From positions 1,178,001-1,242,000 of the forward strand of contig NZ_RBAK01000001.1 in assembly GCF_003626595.1 (NCBI RefSeq): a DNA stretch of 64,000 nucleotides. The letters are read 5' to 3'. The notes below the pieces were generated by a model that did not search any database, was not told where the DNA came from, and saw nothing but the letters and a program-made list of their open reading frames with translations. Of the stretch, positions 50,401 through 58,745 are shown piece by piece. The translations under genes were made by a program, and so were the position numbers. Positions within the stretch are counted from its first letter, which is position 1, and each line of letters begins with the position of its first letter. Source of the DNA: Micromonospora endolithica. Its GTDB lineage: Bacteria > Actinomycetota > Actinomycetes > Mycobacteriales > Micromonosporaceae.

Positions 50401-51591
50401 TCAGGGGACGAACCGGACCTCGGGGAAGGCCGGGTGCGGGCCCTTGAGCAGCCGCTGCGGCCGGTGTCGCAGGTGCAGGTCGAAGAACGCGAGGGGGTAC
50501 GCCTGCTGGATGCGGACCGCCCGGGTCGGGTCGAGGGTGCCGATCCAGCCCCGCAGTTCCTCGTCGCTCATCCCGGTGATCCTCGCCAGTTGCGGGATCA
50601 GCCACTGGAGGTCGCAGTACGACCCGTGGGCCGCGCCCCGGGCGTGCACGTCGAGTCGCCAGCCACGCAGACGCGACCAGGACTCCCGCACGCTCGGCTC
50701 GGCGGCCCGGGTGAAGTCGGCGGTCATCAGCATGAACGGCCGGTCGACGTCGGCGATCGGTGGGGACGACTCCATGGGACCGTCGAGAGCGAGCCCGGCC
50801 CGCACCCGCCGGTCGGTGTTCATCACGAGGGCGGTCGCGGTGGCGCCCTTCGACCAGCCGAACATGCCGATGCGGCGCAGGTCCAGCGCGGCGCCCAACC
50901 CGGCCGGCAGCGGACGGCGCCCGGCGTCGGGGTTGCGCCCGGCGGCGAGGTCGCCGACCCGGTCGAGAACGAACCGGACGTCGCGGGCGGAGTCCCACGG
51001 CGAGAACGGCAGGTCGTCGTCGGGGACGCCGAGCCGCCCGTCAGGGAATTCGCCGTACGCGTCGTACGTGTGATCCACCGTGACGACGGCGTAGCCGTGG
51101 CTGGCGAGTTCCTGGACCACGATGGTGGCCTCCGAGCGGTGTCCGTTGTTGCCGTGGGAGAACACGACGACGGGCAACCGGCCGGGTGCCCGGAGTGCCG
51201 GAGCGCCCACGCGGCCGGACGTCAGGGGCGCCGCCGCGACGTCGGCGTCGAATCCGGAGGACCCGAGCAGCGCACGCGTCGGCGCGGCGGGCAGCCAGGG
51301 GGCGCACGGATGACGACGGGCTCCCCTGGCGGCGGGGTACCAGACGCTGACCATCAGTTCGCGGTGGTGCCCGGGGCCGGCGACCGGATCCGGGCGGGAT
51401 CCGTCCACGAGGTGCAGCGACACGGTGCCCACCGGGTGCGGCCCGGTGGGTCGGGGCAGCGTGAGTCGGGCCGGGCCGGGCGTGGCCCGCGCCGGGGCGG
51501 CCCCGCCACGGCCGGCACCGGCCAGCGGCACGGCCGCCCCGGTGGCGAGCGCCGCGGCGAGCAGGTGTCGGCGGGTCAGTGCGGTGGTCAT
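50401..51591 (-). CDS. Secreted alpha/beta hydrolase (platelet-activating-factor acetylhydrolase/chlorophyllase-like)
   Basis: The 396-residue protein has a probable twin-arginine signal (TRRHLLAAALATGAA) and an alpha/beta-hydrolase body: LPVVVFSHGNNGHRSEATI (oxyanion), GYAVVTVDHTYDAYGEFPDG, nucleophile elbow IGMFGWSKGATATALVM and histidine in ARGAAHGSYCDLQW. It matches the PAF-acetylhydrolase-like family, which has lipase or cutinase-type activity. The start overlaps a 44-residue frame upstream by ATGA. Confidence 0.85.
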   Translation of the reverse strand: MTTALTRRHLLAAALATGAAVPLAGAGRGGAAPARATPGPARLTLPRPTGPHPVGTVSLHLVDGSRPDPVAGPGHHRELMVSVWYPAARGARRHPCAPWLPAAPTRALLGSSGFDADVAAAPLTSGRVGAPALRAPGRLPVVVFSHGNNGHRSEATIVVQELASHGYAVVTVDHTYDAYGEFPDGRLGVPDDDLPFSPWDSARDVRFVLDRVGDLAAGRNPDAGRRPLPAGLGAALDLRRIGMFGWSKGATATALVMNTDRRVRAGLALDGPMESSPPIADVDRPFMLMTADFTRAAEPSVRESWSRLRGWRLDVHARGAAHGSYCDLQWLIPQLARITGMSDEELRGWIGTLDPTRAVRIQQAYPLAFFDLHLRHRPQRLLKGPHPAFPEVRFVP

Positions 51592-51722
51592 CGGTCCTCC
51601 GGCTGATAGGTGGTCTCGACGCGGGCGGCGGCGATGATCGCGTACGGCAGCACCCGCGTTCCGAGTCCGCGCGCCCGGGCGGCGCGGGTGTAGTAGACGG
51701 CGGACATAGAATCAGTGGTCAT
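51588..51722 (-). CDS. Possible 44-residue leader peptide
   Basis: The frame starts at an ATG right after a 12-bp inverted repeat and overlaps the hydrolase start by ATGA. The peptide reads MTTDSMSAVYYTRAARARGL and continues with basic and hydrophobic residues. The ATGA coupling favours translation, but there is no clear ribosome site and no homologue I recognise. It may be a leader coupling translation of the hydrolase to the upstream regulatory dyad. Confidence 0.35.
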   Translation of the reverse strand: MTTDSMSAVYYTRAARARGLGTRVLPYAIIAAARVETTYQPEDR

Positions 51723-51753
51723 GCCAATAGGTTTCCACAGCAAACCTATTGGC
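51723..51753. promoter_or_regulatory. 12-bp perfect inverted repeat next to a start codon
   Basis: GCCAATAGGTTT (51723-51734) is matched by AAACCTATTGGC (51742-51753) around CCACAGC. It is AT-richer than its surroundings and ends one base before the ATG of the small frame. It could be an operator for the hydrolase operon or a terminator for the LtrA gene. Confidence 0.6.
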
Positions 51754-51762
51754 GCCAGCCCT

Positions 51763-52965
51763 TCACGACCCGTAGCGGGGCGGCGACGGCGACTCGGGTG
51801 GGCGGTGCCGGGCACGGATCGTGTCGGTGGCCGCGATGGCGGCCAGCACCAGAACGGCGGTGCCGGCCGCGGCCAGCGGTGGCAGGTGGACCATGGCCGG
51901 AGCGGCGGCGGCGAGCGCCAGGACACCGACCAGCCGGGCCCGGGACACGCGGGCGAAGACCGCGTGTTCGACCACGGCGCGCCCGGCCAGGAACAGCACC
52001 GGACCACCGAGGATGACGAGGATCCAGGCCGACTCGGTGCGCCCGAACGGATGTTTGATGACCAGTTCGTAGCCGACGGCGATGGTCACCGCGCCGGCCA
52101 CCATGAGTCCGTGCGCGAGAAACGCCTCCCGCATGAGGCGGGTGGGCTCCGGCGCGACCTGGATCGCCTCGGGCAGCAGCCGACCCGCCTGGAAGACGTA
52201 GATCCGGAACAGCAGCACGGTGGTGCCGAACGAGACCGCGAACGCCACGGCGCCTCCGGGGTTCCGGAAGGAGGTGTCGCTGTAGACCGAGCCGGTGGTC
52301 AGGATCAGCTCGCCGAGGGCGATGATGAAGAACTGCCGGTAGCGCTCGGACATGTACTCGGCCAGGACGGGCCACTGCCGTGGGGTGGGCAGCGTCCAGG
52401 GCGCGGGGTAGAACAGCAGCGCCGCCGCGCAGTCGATGACGATCGCCAGCGTCCACAGCACCCCGCGCGCCGGATCCGGCAGGAGCGCTCCGGCGATCCA
52501 CGGCACGGAGGACACCGCGAACCAGAGGAGCACTCCCGCGGCGCGACGTTGCGCTGGGTGCCCGCGCAGCGCCGGCACGATGACGACGCCGCGAACGATG
52601 TGGATCGCCACGTACGCGCCGGCGAAGGCCAAGCTCCCGACGCCGAAGGCCTGCGGCACCGCCACCGCCATGATCGAGGTACCGAGCATGGCCGCGTACA
52701 CCATCAACTGGATTCGTGGTCGCCGCGGGTCGTACAGGTTGGTGACCCATGCCGTGACGAACCAGACCACCAGGAAGGCCAGCAGCAACAACAGCGTCTG
52801 GGCGGCTTCGACGAGGACCGTCCGCCGCCCGGTGAGGTCCTCGACCAGGCGGTGCGAGACCCGGTTGAGGGCGAAGACGAACACCAGGTCGAAGAAGAGT
52901 TCCAGCAGGATCGGCCGTGGCTGTTGCCTCGGCTTTCGCATCAGCGCCGCTGGCCCTGTCGACAT
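51763..52965 (-). CDS. Second LtrA family membrane protein
   Basis: The 400-residue protein has the LtrA blocks PILLELFFDLVFVFALNRV and EYMSERYRQFFIIALGELIL, with about twelve helices. It differs clearly from the paralogue at 37568, so they are not a recent duplication. The ATG at 52965 gives the usual N-terminal length; GTG 53016 and ATG 52995 are possible. A perfect palindrome GTGATATCAC lies at 53007-53016 upstream. Confidence 0.85.
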   Translation of the reverse strand: MSTGPAALMRKPRQQPRPILLELFFDLVFVFALNRVSHRLVEDLTGRRTVLVEAAQTLLLLLAFLVVWFVTAWVTNLYDPRRPRIQLMVYAAMLGTSIMAVAVPQAFGVGSLAFAGAYVAIHIVRGVVIVPALRGHPAQRRAAGVLLWFAVSSVPWIAGALLPDPARGVLWTLAIVIDCAAALLFYPAPWTLPTPRQWPVLAEYMSERYRQFFIIALGELILTTGSVYSDTSFRNPGGAVAFAVSFGTTVLLFRIYVFQAGRLLPEAIQVAPEPTRLMREAFLAHGLMVAGAVTIAVGYELVIKHPFGRTESAWILVILGGPVLFLAGRAVVEHAVFARVSRARLVGVLALAAAAPAMVHLPPLAAAGTAVLVLAAIAATDTIRARHRPPESPSPPRYGS

Positions 52966-53245
52966 GCGCCCGCCGTTTCTGCCAGCTTCGTCCATCCTTG
53001 CCGGTAGTGATATCACGTATGGCGGTTTGTCGAGGTAGACACCGCAAGAGTGCCGGCGACGGCACCGTCGACCGCTGCCACTTCATCGCCACCCCGACCG
53101 GCAGCCTCTACGACGGGTCGTGGCGGGCCGCGTTGCGGCCCCGGGCGTGCGGCACCGCGGTCTGTGACTGCCCATCGGGTACGTCTGGCCCGCTCCCTGA
53201 CCGTGCGGGCCGGCGACCTCGCCGCGAAGCGGGTGGTGGGACGCG

Positions 53246-53680
53246 TCACTGAAGATCGACGAGTTGCGCCGGGACCTCGCAGATCAGCCCCACCGAGTTC
53301 ATCCGGACGGCGAGCGGCTCGCCGTCCGCGGTGGGCACGACGAAGTGGGCGCCACGGCCGGCGGCCAGGTCGGCGGCGTACCGCTCGCGCACCTCGACGA
53401 GGTGCTCCCAGTCGGCCAGCCACGCCCGCGTCGGGCGATCCTCGGACAGCAGGGCAGGGTCCAGGTCACGTACCCGCGCCACCATGGCGGTCAGCGCGGC
53501 GTTCCGCTCCCGGATCGAGCGCACCCGCGTGTCGACGGGGGCGCCGGGAGGTGCCGCCTTCGCCGCCACGGCGGTGCGCATCGTGGCGCACGCGTCTTCC
53601 GCCACCTCGCTGACCGGCGGGTTGTCGATCAACGTGGGCCGATCGTGGTTCGCGTACGTCCACAGGCCGGCGCAGGACAC
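53246..53680 (-). CDS. Hypothetical protein, possibly frameshifted at its N-terminus
   Basis: The 144-residue product begins at a GTG with MSCAGLWTYANHDRPTLIDN and continues with SEVAEDACATMRTAV and a soluble helical body. Reading further upstream in the same frame gives HAGAGWWVGGVVAALGLLV, a plausible membrane anchor, but no start codon precedes it. An ATG at 53733 would fit in the adjacent frame, so a one-base deletion near 53720 may have occurred. Family unknown. Confidence 0.5.
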   Translation of the reverse strand: MSCAGLWTYANHDRPTLIDNPPVSEVAEDACATMRTAVAAKAAPPGAPVDTRVRSIRERNAALTAMVARVRDLDPALLSEDRPTRAWLADWEHLVEVRERYAADLAAGRGAHFVVPTADGEPLAVRMNSVGLICEVPAQLVDLQ

Positions 53681-53736
53681 GAGGAGGCCCAGGGCCGCGA
53701 CGACACCGCCGACCCACCACCCCGCGCCCGCATGAT

Positions 53737-53762
53737 GTCGCCCCTGTCAAGACAGGGGCGAC
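53737..53762. terminator. 12-bp palindrome-like hairpin
   Basis: GTCGCCCCTGTC and GACAGGGGCGAC flank just two bases (AA). It lies between two minus-strand genes and is a likely terminator, or an operator for the gene downstream. Confidence 0.65.
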
Positions 53763-53780
53763 CGCCGGCTCAGTTCCTGA

Positions 53781-54068
53781 TCAGAAGGGGGGCGCGTCCT
53801 CGCCCATCAACGCCAGTACGACGCCGCCCTTCCCGCTCTTGAGGCCCTGCACCACGACCCTGCCGGTGCTGCCGTCGGGCAGCTCCAACGTGAAGGTCTT
53901 CCCGACCGCGTTCTTGGGGCCGTTGCCGGCGCTGTTGGCGGGTCGGAAGTCGCCGGCCCACGGGGGGATCCCACCCTTGCGGGCGGGCTCGGCGAAGAGC
54001 GCGGCGGTGCCGGGGGTCCTGGTGCCGTCCGACGAGAGGAGCACTGAGGCGCTGCGATAGGTAGCCAT
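53781..54068 (-). CDS. Small hypothetical protein
   Basis: The 95-residue protein reads MATYRSASVLLSSDGTRTPG, then GKTFTLELPDGSTGRVVVQG and ends MGEDAPPF. It has beta-strand-like periodicity and no signal or membrane segment. An in-frame TTG three codons earlier is possible. I do not recognise a family. It is 41 bp beyond glcF on the same strand and may be cotranscribed. Confidence 0.55.
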   Translation of the reverse strand: MATYRSASVLLSSDGTRTPGTAALFAEPARKGGIPPWAGDFRPANSAGNGPKNAVGKTFTLELPDGSTGRVVVQGLKSGKGGVVLALMGEDAPPF

Positions 54069-54119
54069 ATGCGTCAAGGGTATCCCGGATGCCGCCCTTC
54101 GCGCTGAATGACATCGCTG

Positions 54120-55277
54120 CTACCGATCAGCCGGGGGCGTCGCCTCGGCCAGCAGTTCGGCCAGGTGGACGGCGCGGACGGTGGAGCGCCGCCGACGCAG
54201 CCCGGTCCGCAGCTGGCGCAGGCAGCCAGGGTTGACCGCGACGACGTAGTCGACGCCGGCGGCCTCGATCTCGTCGATCTTCGCGTCGATGATCCGGCGC
54301 GACTCCCGCGGCCGCAGCAGGGAGTACGTGCCGGCGGCACCGCAGCAGGCGGCGGCCGACGGAAGCTCCACGTGGTCGGCGACCCGGCGCAGCAACGCGC
54401 GGGGCTCGACGAAGACACCGAGGCCGTTGCGCAGGTGGCAGGAGTCCTGCAGGGCCACCCGGGCCCGCCGTCCGCCGAGGAGCACCTCGCCTTCGGGGGC
54501 ACGGTCCGCCAGCCACTGCGACAGCTCGCGTACCCGGTCCCGACCGAGGACGGCGGCCAGGTGCGCGGCGCAGCCGCCGGAGGTGGTGACGATGGTGCCG
54601 GGCAACTCCGCGCCGAGGCGGTGGGCCATCCGTTCCCCGCCGGCCAGGTCACCGTTGTGCGCGTGCAGCGCCCCGCAACAACCCTGGGCGGTCGGCGCGG
54701 CGAGCCGCGGATCGAGGGCCTGCGCCGCCCGGCTGACCACGGGGAAGAGCACCCGCTCGAAGCACCCCAGCATGAGCTGCGTCGCCTCACCCGCGACCGG
54801 GACGGCGCGGGCGGCGGGCGGAACCGGTCCGGCGGGCCGTTCCGCGGGCGGGCGGGTCGGGTGGTCCCGGGGAGCGGCGGTCGCCGCCGTCACGCCCCGG
54901 GCGGCACGGCGGAGAAGTCCGAGCAGCCGCAGCAGTGTCCGCCGCTCGGCCACGAGCATCAGCGCCCGGGCCAACAGCGGACGCCGCCGGCCCCGCCACT
55001 GGTGCACCCGCCACTGTTCCAGCAGGCTGCCGTACTCCACCCCGGCCGGGCACACCGGCTCGCAGGCCCGGCAACCCAGGCAGAACGAGGACTGCTCGGC
55101 GAGGGTGTCGTCGTCGGCCGGCAGGGTGCCGTCCTGCAACGCCCTCATCAGCGTGATCCGCCCCCGCGGCGAGGACGCCTCGTCGCCGGTCATGGCGTAC
55201 GTGGGGCAGGCCGGCAGGCAGAAGCCGCAGGAGATGCAGCGGGACAACTGCTCGGGGTGGAACACGTCGCCGGTCAC
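54120..55277 (-). CDS. glcF: Glycolate oxidase iron-sulfur subunit (GlcF-type)
   Basis: The 385-residue protein has two 4Fe-4S ferredoxin motifs, CISCGFCLPACPTY near residue 14 and CLGCRACEPVCPAG near 65, and two C-terminal CCG domains (GCCGALHAHNG and ACCGAAGTYSLLRP, with CHLRNGL between). This is the electron-transfer subunit of D-2-hydroxyacid (glycolate/lactate) oxidases. The GTG at 55277 overlaps the glcD stop (GTGA), so the pair is translated together. Confidence 0.92.
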   Translation of the reverse strand: MTGDVFHPEQLSRCISCGFCLPACPTYAMTGDEASSPRGRITLMRALQDGTLPADDDTLAEQSSFCLGCRACEPVCPAGVEYGSLLEQWRVHQWRGRRRPLLARALMLVAERRTLLRLLGLLRRAARGVTAATAAPRDHPTRPPAERPAGPVPPAARAVPVAGEATQLMLGCFERVLFPVVSRAAQALDPRLAAPTAQGCCGALHAHNGDLAGGERMAHRLGAELPGTIVTTSGGCAAHLAAVLGRDRVRELSQWLADRAPEGEVLLGGRRARVALQDSCHLRNGLGVFVEPRALLRRVADHVELPSAAACCGAAGTYSLLRPRESRRIIDAKIDEIEAAGVDYVVAVNPGCLRQLRTGLRRRRSTVRAVHLAELLAEATPPADR

Positions 55278-56659
55278 GATCCCAGCTTTCCGGGGTTGAG
55301 GATGCCCGCCGGGTCGAAGGCGGTCTTGATCCGGCGGAGCAGGGCGAGCTGGTCGTCGCCGAGCCGGGCGGCGAGGAAGGGCAGCTTCGCCGCCCCCACA
55401 CCGTGCTCGCCGGTGATGGTGCCGCCAAGGTCGAGGGCGGCGGCGAAGATGTCGGCGAAGGCCGCCTCGGCGCGGGCCACGGCAGCGCGGTCCGCCGCGG
55501 AGCCCAGGACGCAGGTGGGGTGCAGGTTGCCGTCGCCGGCGTGGCCGAAGGTGGCGATGGCGACCCCGTGCCGCTCGGCGATGGCCTCGATCCGGTCGAC
55601 CATCTCGGCGATCCGGGGCCGGGGCACGGTGGCGTCCTCCAGGATGGTCACCCCGCCCCGGCGGGACAGCGCGGGCAGCGCACAGCGGCGGGCGGCCAGC
55701 AGGGCCTCGGCCTGGGCGACCTCGCGGGCCGTGGTGACCTCGATGGCGCCCGCGTCGACGCAGGCCGCGCTGATGCGCTCCAGGTTGGTCGCCACCGCCT
55801 CCGGCGGCCCGTCGTCGCCGAAGAGCAGCAGCGCCCCGGCGTCGGCGCGCAGCCCGAGGTGGGCGAAGTCCTCCACCGCGTCGATGCAGGCCCGGTCGAG
55901 GAACTCCAGGGTGGCCGGCACCACCCCGGCCCGGATCACCGCGGCGACGGCGTGCCCCGCGTCGGCCAGGGTCGGGAAGTACGCGACGCCGGTGTTGCTC
56001 GACGCCGGCGCCGGCAGCAGGGCCACGGTCGCCTCGGTGAGCACCGCGAGGGTGCCCTCGGAGCCGGTGAGCAGCCGGGTCAGGTCGTAGCCGGCGACGT
56101 CCTTCCACAGTCGGCCGCCGGTGCGGATCACCTCACCGGTGGGCAGCACCGCCTCCAGGCCCAGCACGTAGTTGCGGGTGACCCCGTACTTCAGGCCGCG
56201 CAGGCCGCCGGCGCAGGTGGCGATGGTGCCGCCGACGGTGGCCACCGTGCGGCTGCCCGGGTCCGGGGCCCAGAGCAGCCCCCGCGCGGCGGCGGCTTCG
56301 GCCAGGGCGGCGCTGGTCACGCCCGGCTGCGCCACCGCGAGCAGCTCGTCCGGGGCGACCTCCAGGATCCGGTTCAGCCGGGTCAGCACCAGCACGATGC
56401 CGCCGCGCAGCGGCACGGTGGCCGCGCACAGGTTGGAGCCGGCGCCGCGCGGCACCACCGGCACCGCGTGCCGGGTGGCCAGCGCGAGCACCGCGGCCAC
56501 CTCGGCGGTGTCGGCCGGGAAGACCACCGCGTCCGGCTCGTGCCGGAACAGCGGGGTCGCGTCCCGGGCGTAGACGACGAGGTCACCGGCGGCGTCGTGT
56601 ACGTGGGTCGCGCCCACGATGCCGCGCAGCTCGGCGAGCAGGGTTGCCGACAGTGCCAC
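55274..56659 (-). CDS. glcD: Glycolate oxidase FAD subunit (GlcD-type)
   Basis: The 461-residue flavoprotein has the PCMH FAD-binding domain (VVPRGAGSNLCAATVPL, GLLWAPDPGSRTVATVGGTI, YGVTRNYVLGLEAVLPTG, LLTGSEGTLAV) and the FAD-oxidase C-terminal domain (FGHAGDGNLHP, GTITGEHGVGAAKL). It oxidises a 2-hydroxy acid such as glycolate or D-lactate. GTG start with GGGGAGG nine bases upstream. A strong hairpin separates it from the glycosidase gene before it. Confidence 0.92.
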   Translation of the reverse strand: MALSATLLAELRGIVGATHVHDAAGDLVVYARDATPLFRHEPDAVVFPADTAEVAAVLALATRHAVPVVPRGAGSNLCAATVPLRGGIVLVLTRLNRILEVAPDELLAVAQPGVTSAALAEAAAARGLLWAPDPGSRTVATVGGTIATCAGGLRGLKYGVTRNYVLGLEAVLPTGEVIRTGGRLWKDVAGYDLTRLLTGSEGTLAVLTEATVALLPAPASSNTGVAYFPTLADAGHAVAAVIRAGVVPATLEFLDRACIDAVEDFAHLGLRADAGALLLFGDDGPPEAVATNLERISAACVDAGAIEVTTAREVAQAEALLAARRCALPALSRRGGVTILEDATVPRPRIAEMVDRIEAIAERHGVAIATFGHAGDGNLHPTCVLGSAADRAAVARAEAAFADIFAAALDLGGTITGEHGVGAAKLPFLAARLGDDQLALLRRIKTAFDPAGILNPGKLGS

Positions 56660-56683
56660 GGGTGTTGCCTCCCCAGGTGGTGC

Positions 56684-56711
56684 GCCCCCGCCCGGTGCGC
56701 CGGGCGGGGGC
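56684..56711 (-). terminator. 12-bp hairpin between glycosidase and glcD
   Basis: GCCCCCGCCCGG (56684-56695) pairs perfectly with 56700-56711 around a TGCG loop. It lies just after the glycosidase stop and before the glcD ribosome site, so it likely ends or reduces the upstream transcript. Confidence 0.75.
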
Positions 56712-56722
56712 CGTGGGCGTTT

Positions 56723-58684
56723 CTACAGACCGACGACCGACCGGTCGGCGATCAGCACGGGCGAATCGTAGAGAGGCACCGAACGGAAGGTGTACGTGGT
56801 GCCGCTGACCGACCAGTTCGCGGCCGGGATGTCGAAGACCGCGCCGGTGCGCGGGTCGACGTAGACCGGATCGGCGAAACTGCCGGCGTTGAACGTGACG
56901 GTCACCGGCGTACGGGTGTTGCTCTCCGACGGCTTCGCGCCGCCGAACCACAGGGCGACGGCCTGCCGGCCGGTGCCGGCCTTGCGGAACGCGGCCACCG
57001 ACACGGCGTTGCTGGTGTCGTCGGTGACGCTGTACCCGCTGATCGACGTCATGGTGCTGTCGATCAGCGCGGTGGTCGCCTGGATGGCGTAGTACGACGG
57101 CTTGGCGTAGCGGATCTTCTTGTCCGCGCCGGTCCGGAGCAGACCCTTCGAGTTGATCTTCGACGGGTAGTGCAGGTCGGAGATGCTGAACACGCTGGTG
57201 CTCACCCCTCGACCCAGGTCGGCGAAGGTGCGCCGGAGCATCCACTTCGACTGGCTCAGCTCGGTCCAGTCCAGGTCACCCAGCGCGCCGAAGCTGTCCG
57301 GCCGGCTCGGCGCGCCGTTCTCGCCCTGCCGCAGTCGCAGCCGGGTGGCGAAGCTGTCGGCGGTCACCCGGAGCAGCCGGACCTGCTCGTAGGAGGCGTC
57401 CGGGTTGGCGTTGTACGGGTGGTAGGTGATCCCGTCGACCAGCCCCAGTTTGCCCTGGTCCCGCACCCGGGTCAGCACCGTGTCGGCGTAGCTGCGCTCC
57501 ACCCCGGCCAGTGCGCAGCACCAGATCACCGCGTTCGGCTGGACGGCCCGGATCCGGGTGGCGGTGCGGATCAGCAGGTCGGCGTAGGCCACCGGGTCGA
57601 CACCGCCGAGGTTCGGCTCGTTCCAGATCTCCCACTCGGTGACCCGGTCGGCGTACCGGTTCGCCAGCGCGCTCACCCAGGCGTCCCAGGCGTTCAGCGC
57701 CTCGGTCGTGCTGGGGATCTGACCACCGAGACCGGCCCCGCCGCCGCCGGCGTAGAGCGGGTTGCCGTACGAGGTCTGCAACCAGGGCCGCACGCCCCGG
57801 GACACCGCGTCGTCGACGATGGTGTCCAGCCACGCCCAGTCGTAGCTGCCCTTGACCTTTTCGGTCTTGGCCCAGCCGGCCTGGAAGCGGGCCGAGGTGG
57901 CACCCAGCGGCCCGAGGTACGGCTTGTAGGACTGGTAGTCGGTGTAGTCGCGGTCCAGCGTCTCGGTGCCGATGACGATGGGGGACGTGCCGATCTGGGC
58001 GGCGCTGCGCGGGGCGACGGTGCCGATCTGCGGCCACGACACCGGGTTCGGCTCCGTCCTGGTCCGCACGTCGTCCACCCAGGCGGTGCCGGTGTCGGCG
58101 GTGGAGATGCCGACCTGCACCGACGCCAGGGTCGGGGTGGCCACCCGGAAGGCCAGGTTGGTGGCGCGGCGCTGCCCGTCGATCCAGACGCTGGCGGTGG
58201 CGGTACCCGGCCGGGCCACGATCCGGACGTCGTACCAGCGGTTGGCGGTGTAGGCGCCCAGGTCGACCCGGGTGGCGCCGTTGTAGGTGTAGAGGCGTCC
58301 GGTGGCGTCCAGGGCGACGGTCACGGTGTGCCCGGCCGTGGAGTCCAGGTGCAGGCCCACCACGGCGGTGGTCTGCGCGGCGCGCAGTCGGGCGTGGGCC
58401 ACCACGGTCGCCGAGGTGGCCCCGTACGACCGGGTGGCGTTGATCCCGGCGGTGCCGGAGGTGTCGGTCAACCGCAGGCTGCGGTCGACGGTGCCGGCGA
58501 CCTCGGCGACCACGGCCGTGCCACCACCACCGGCGGCGGTCCAGCCGGCGGGGGTGGCGCCGACGGCCGTGGTGTCGAAGGTGTCGTTCAGGTCGGCCGC
58601 GAGGGCCGGACCGGCCGGCACCGTGACGGTGGCGCCGACCAAGGCGGTGACCAGGGCCAGTTTCAGGGGTGTGCGTCGGGACAC
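56723..58684 (-). CDS. Secreted glycoside hydrolase with N-terminal carbohydrate-binding-like domain
   Basis: The 653-residue protein has a signal peptide (LALVTALVGATVTVPAG ending ALAA), a LamG/concanavalin-like domain (about residues 30-210) and a TIM-barrel catalytic domain (about 240-600). VTEWEIWNEPNL carries the acid/base glutamate of clan GH-A; a second candidate is in the GVSTSVFSISDLHYPS region, where the usual nucleophile glutamate is not obvious. A beta domain ends the chain. It looks GH39/GH5-like. The start is GTG with GGAGG upstream. It is in line with the catabolic genes, so it likely frees their substrate outside the cell. Confidence 0.8.
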   Translation of the reverse strand: MSRRTPLKLALVTALVGATVTVPAGPALAADLNDTFDTTAVGATPAGWTAAGGGGTAVVAEVAGTVDRSLRLTDTSGTAGINATRSYGATSATVVAHARLRAAQTTAVVGLHLDSTAGHTVTVALDATGRLYTYNGATRVDLGAYTANRWYDVRIVARPGTATASVWIDGQRRATNLAFRVATPTLASVQVGISTADTGTAWVDDVRTRTEPNPVSWPQIGTVAPRSAAQIGTSPIVIGTETLDRDYTDYQSYKPYLGPLGATSARFQAGWAKTEKVKGSYDWAWLDTIVDDAVSRGVRPWLQTSYGNPLYAGGGGAGLGGQIPSTTEALNAWDAWVSALANRYADRVTEWEIWNEPNLGGVDPVAYADLLIRTATRIRAVQPNAVIWCCALAGVERSYADTVLTRVRDQGKLGLVDGITYHPYNANPDASYEQVRLLRVTADSFATRLRLRQGENGAPSRPDSFGALGDLDWTELSQSKWMLRRTFADLGRGVSTSVFSISDLHYPSKINSKGLLRTGADKKIRYAKPSYYAIQATTALIDSTMTSISGYSVTDDTSNAVSVAAFRKAGTGRQAVALWFGGAKPSESNTRTPVTVTFNAGSFADPVYVDPRTGAVFDIPAANWSVSGTTYTFRSVPLYDSPVLIADRSVVGL

Positions 58685-58696
58685 TGCGGTACCTCC

Positions 58697-58731
58697 GGGA
58701 CGGGTGGTGGTGGGTGGTGGGTGGTGGTGGG
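58697..58731 (+). other. G-quadruplex-prone run upstream of the glycosidase
   Basis: Five GGG runs (58697, 58702, 58712, 58719, 58729) are spaced by loops of 2, 7, 4 and 7 bases within 35 bases, as repeated GGTGGT. The plus strand is the template for the glycosidase, so a fold here could affect its leader transcription. Confidence 0.6.
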
Positions 58732-58745
58732 TGTGGCGCTGACGT

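Noticed and set aside
53040..53245. Plus-strand reading HFIATPTGSLYDGSWRAAL as a gene fragment
   Set aside because: It has some protein-like composition but no start, no recognisable family and overlaps nothing informative; it may be a relic but cannot be supported.
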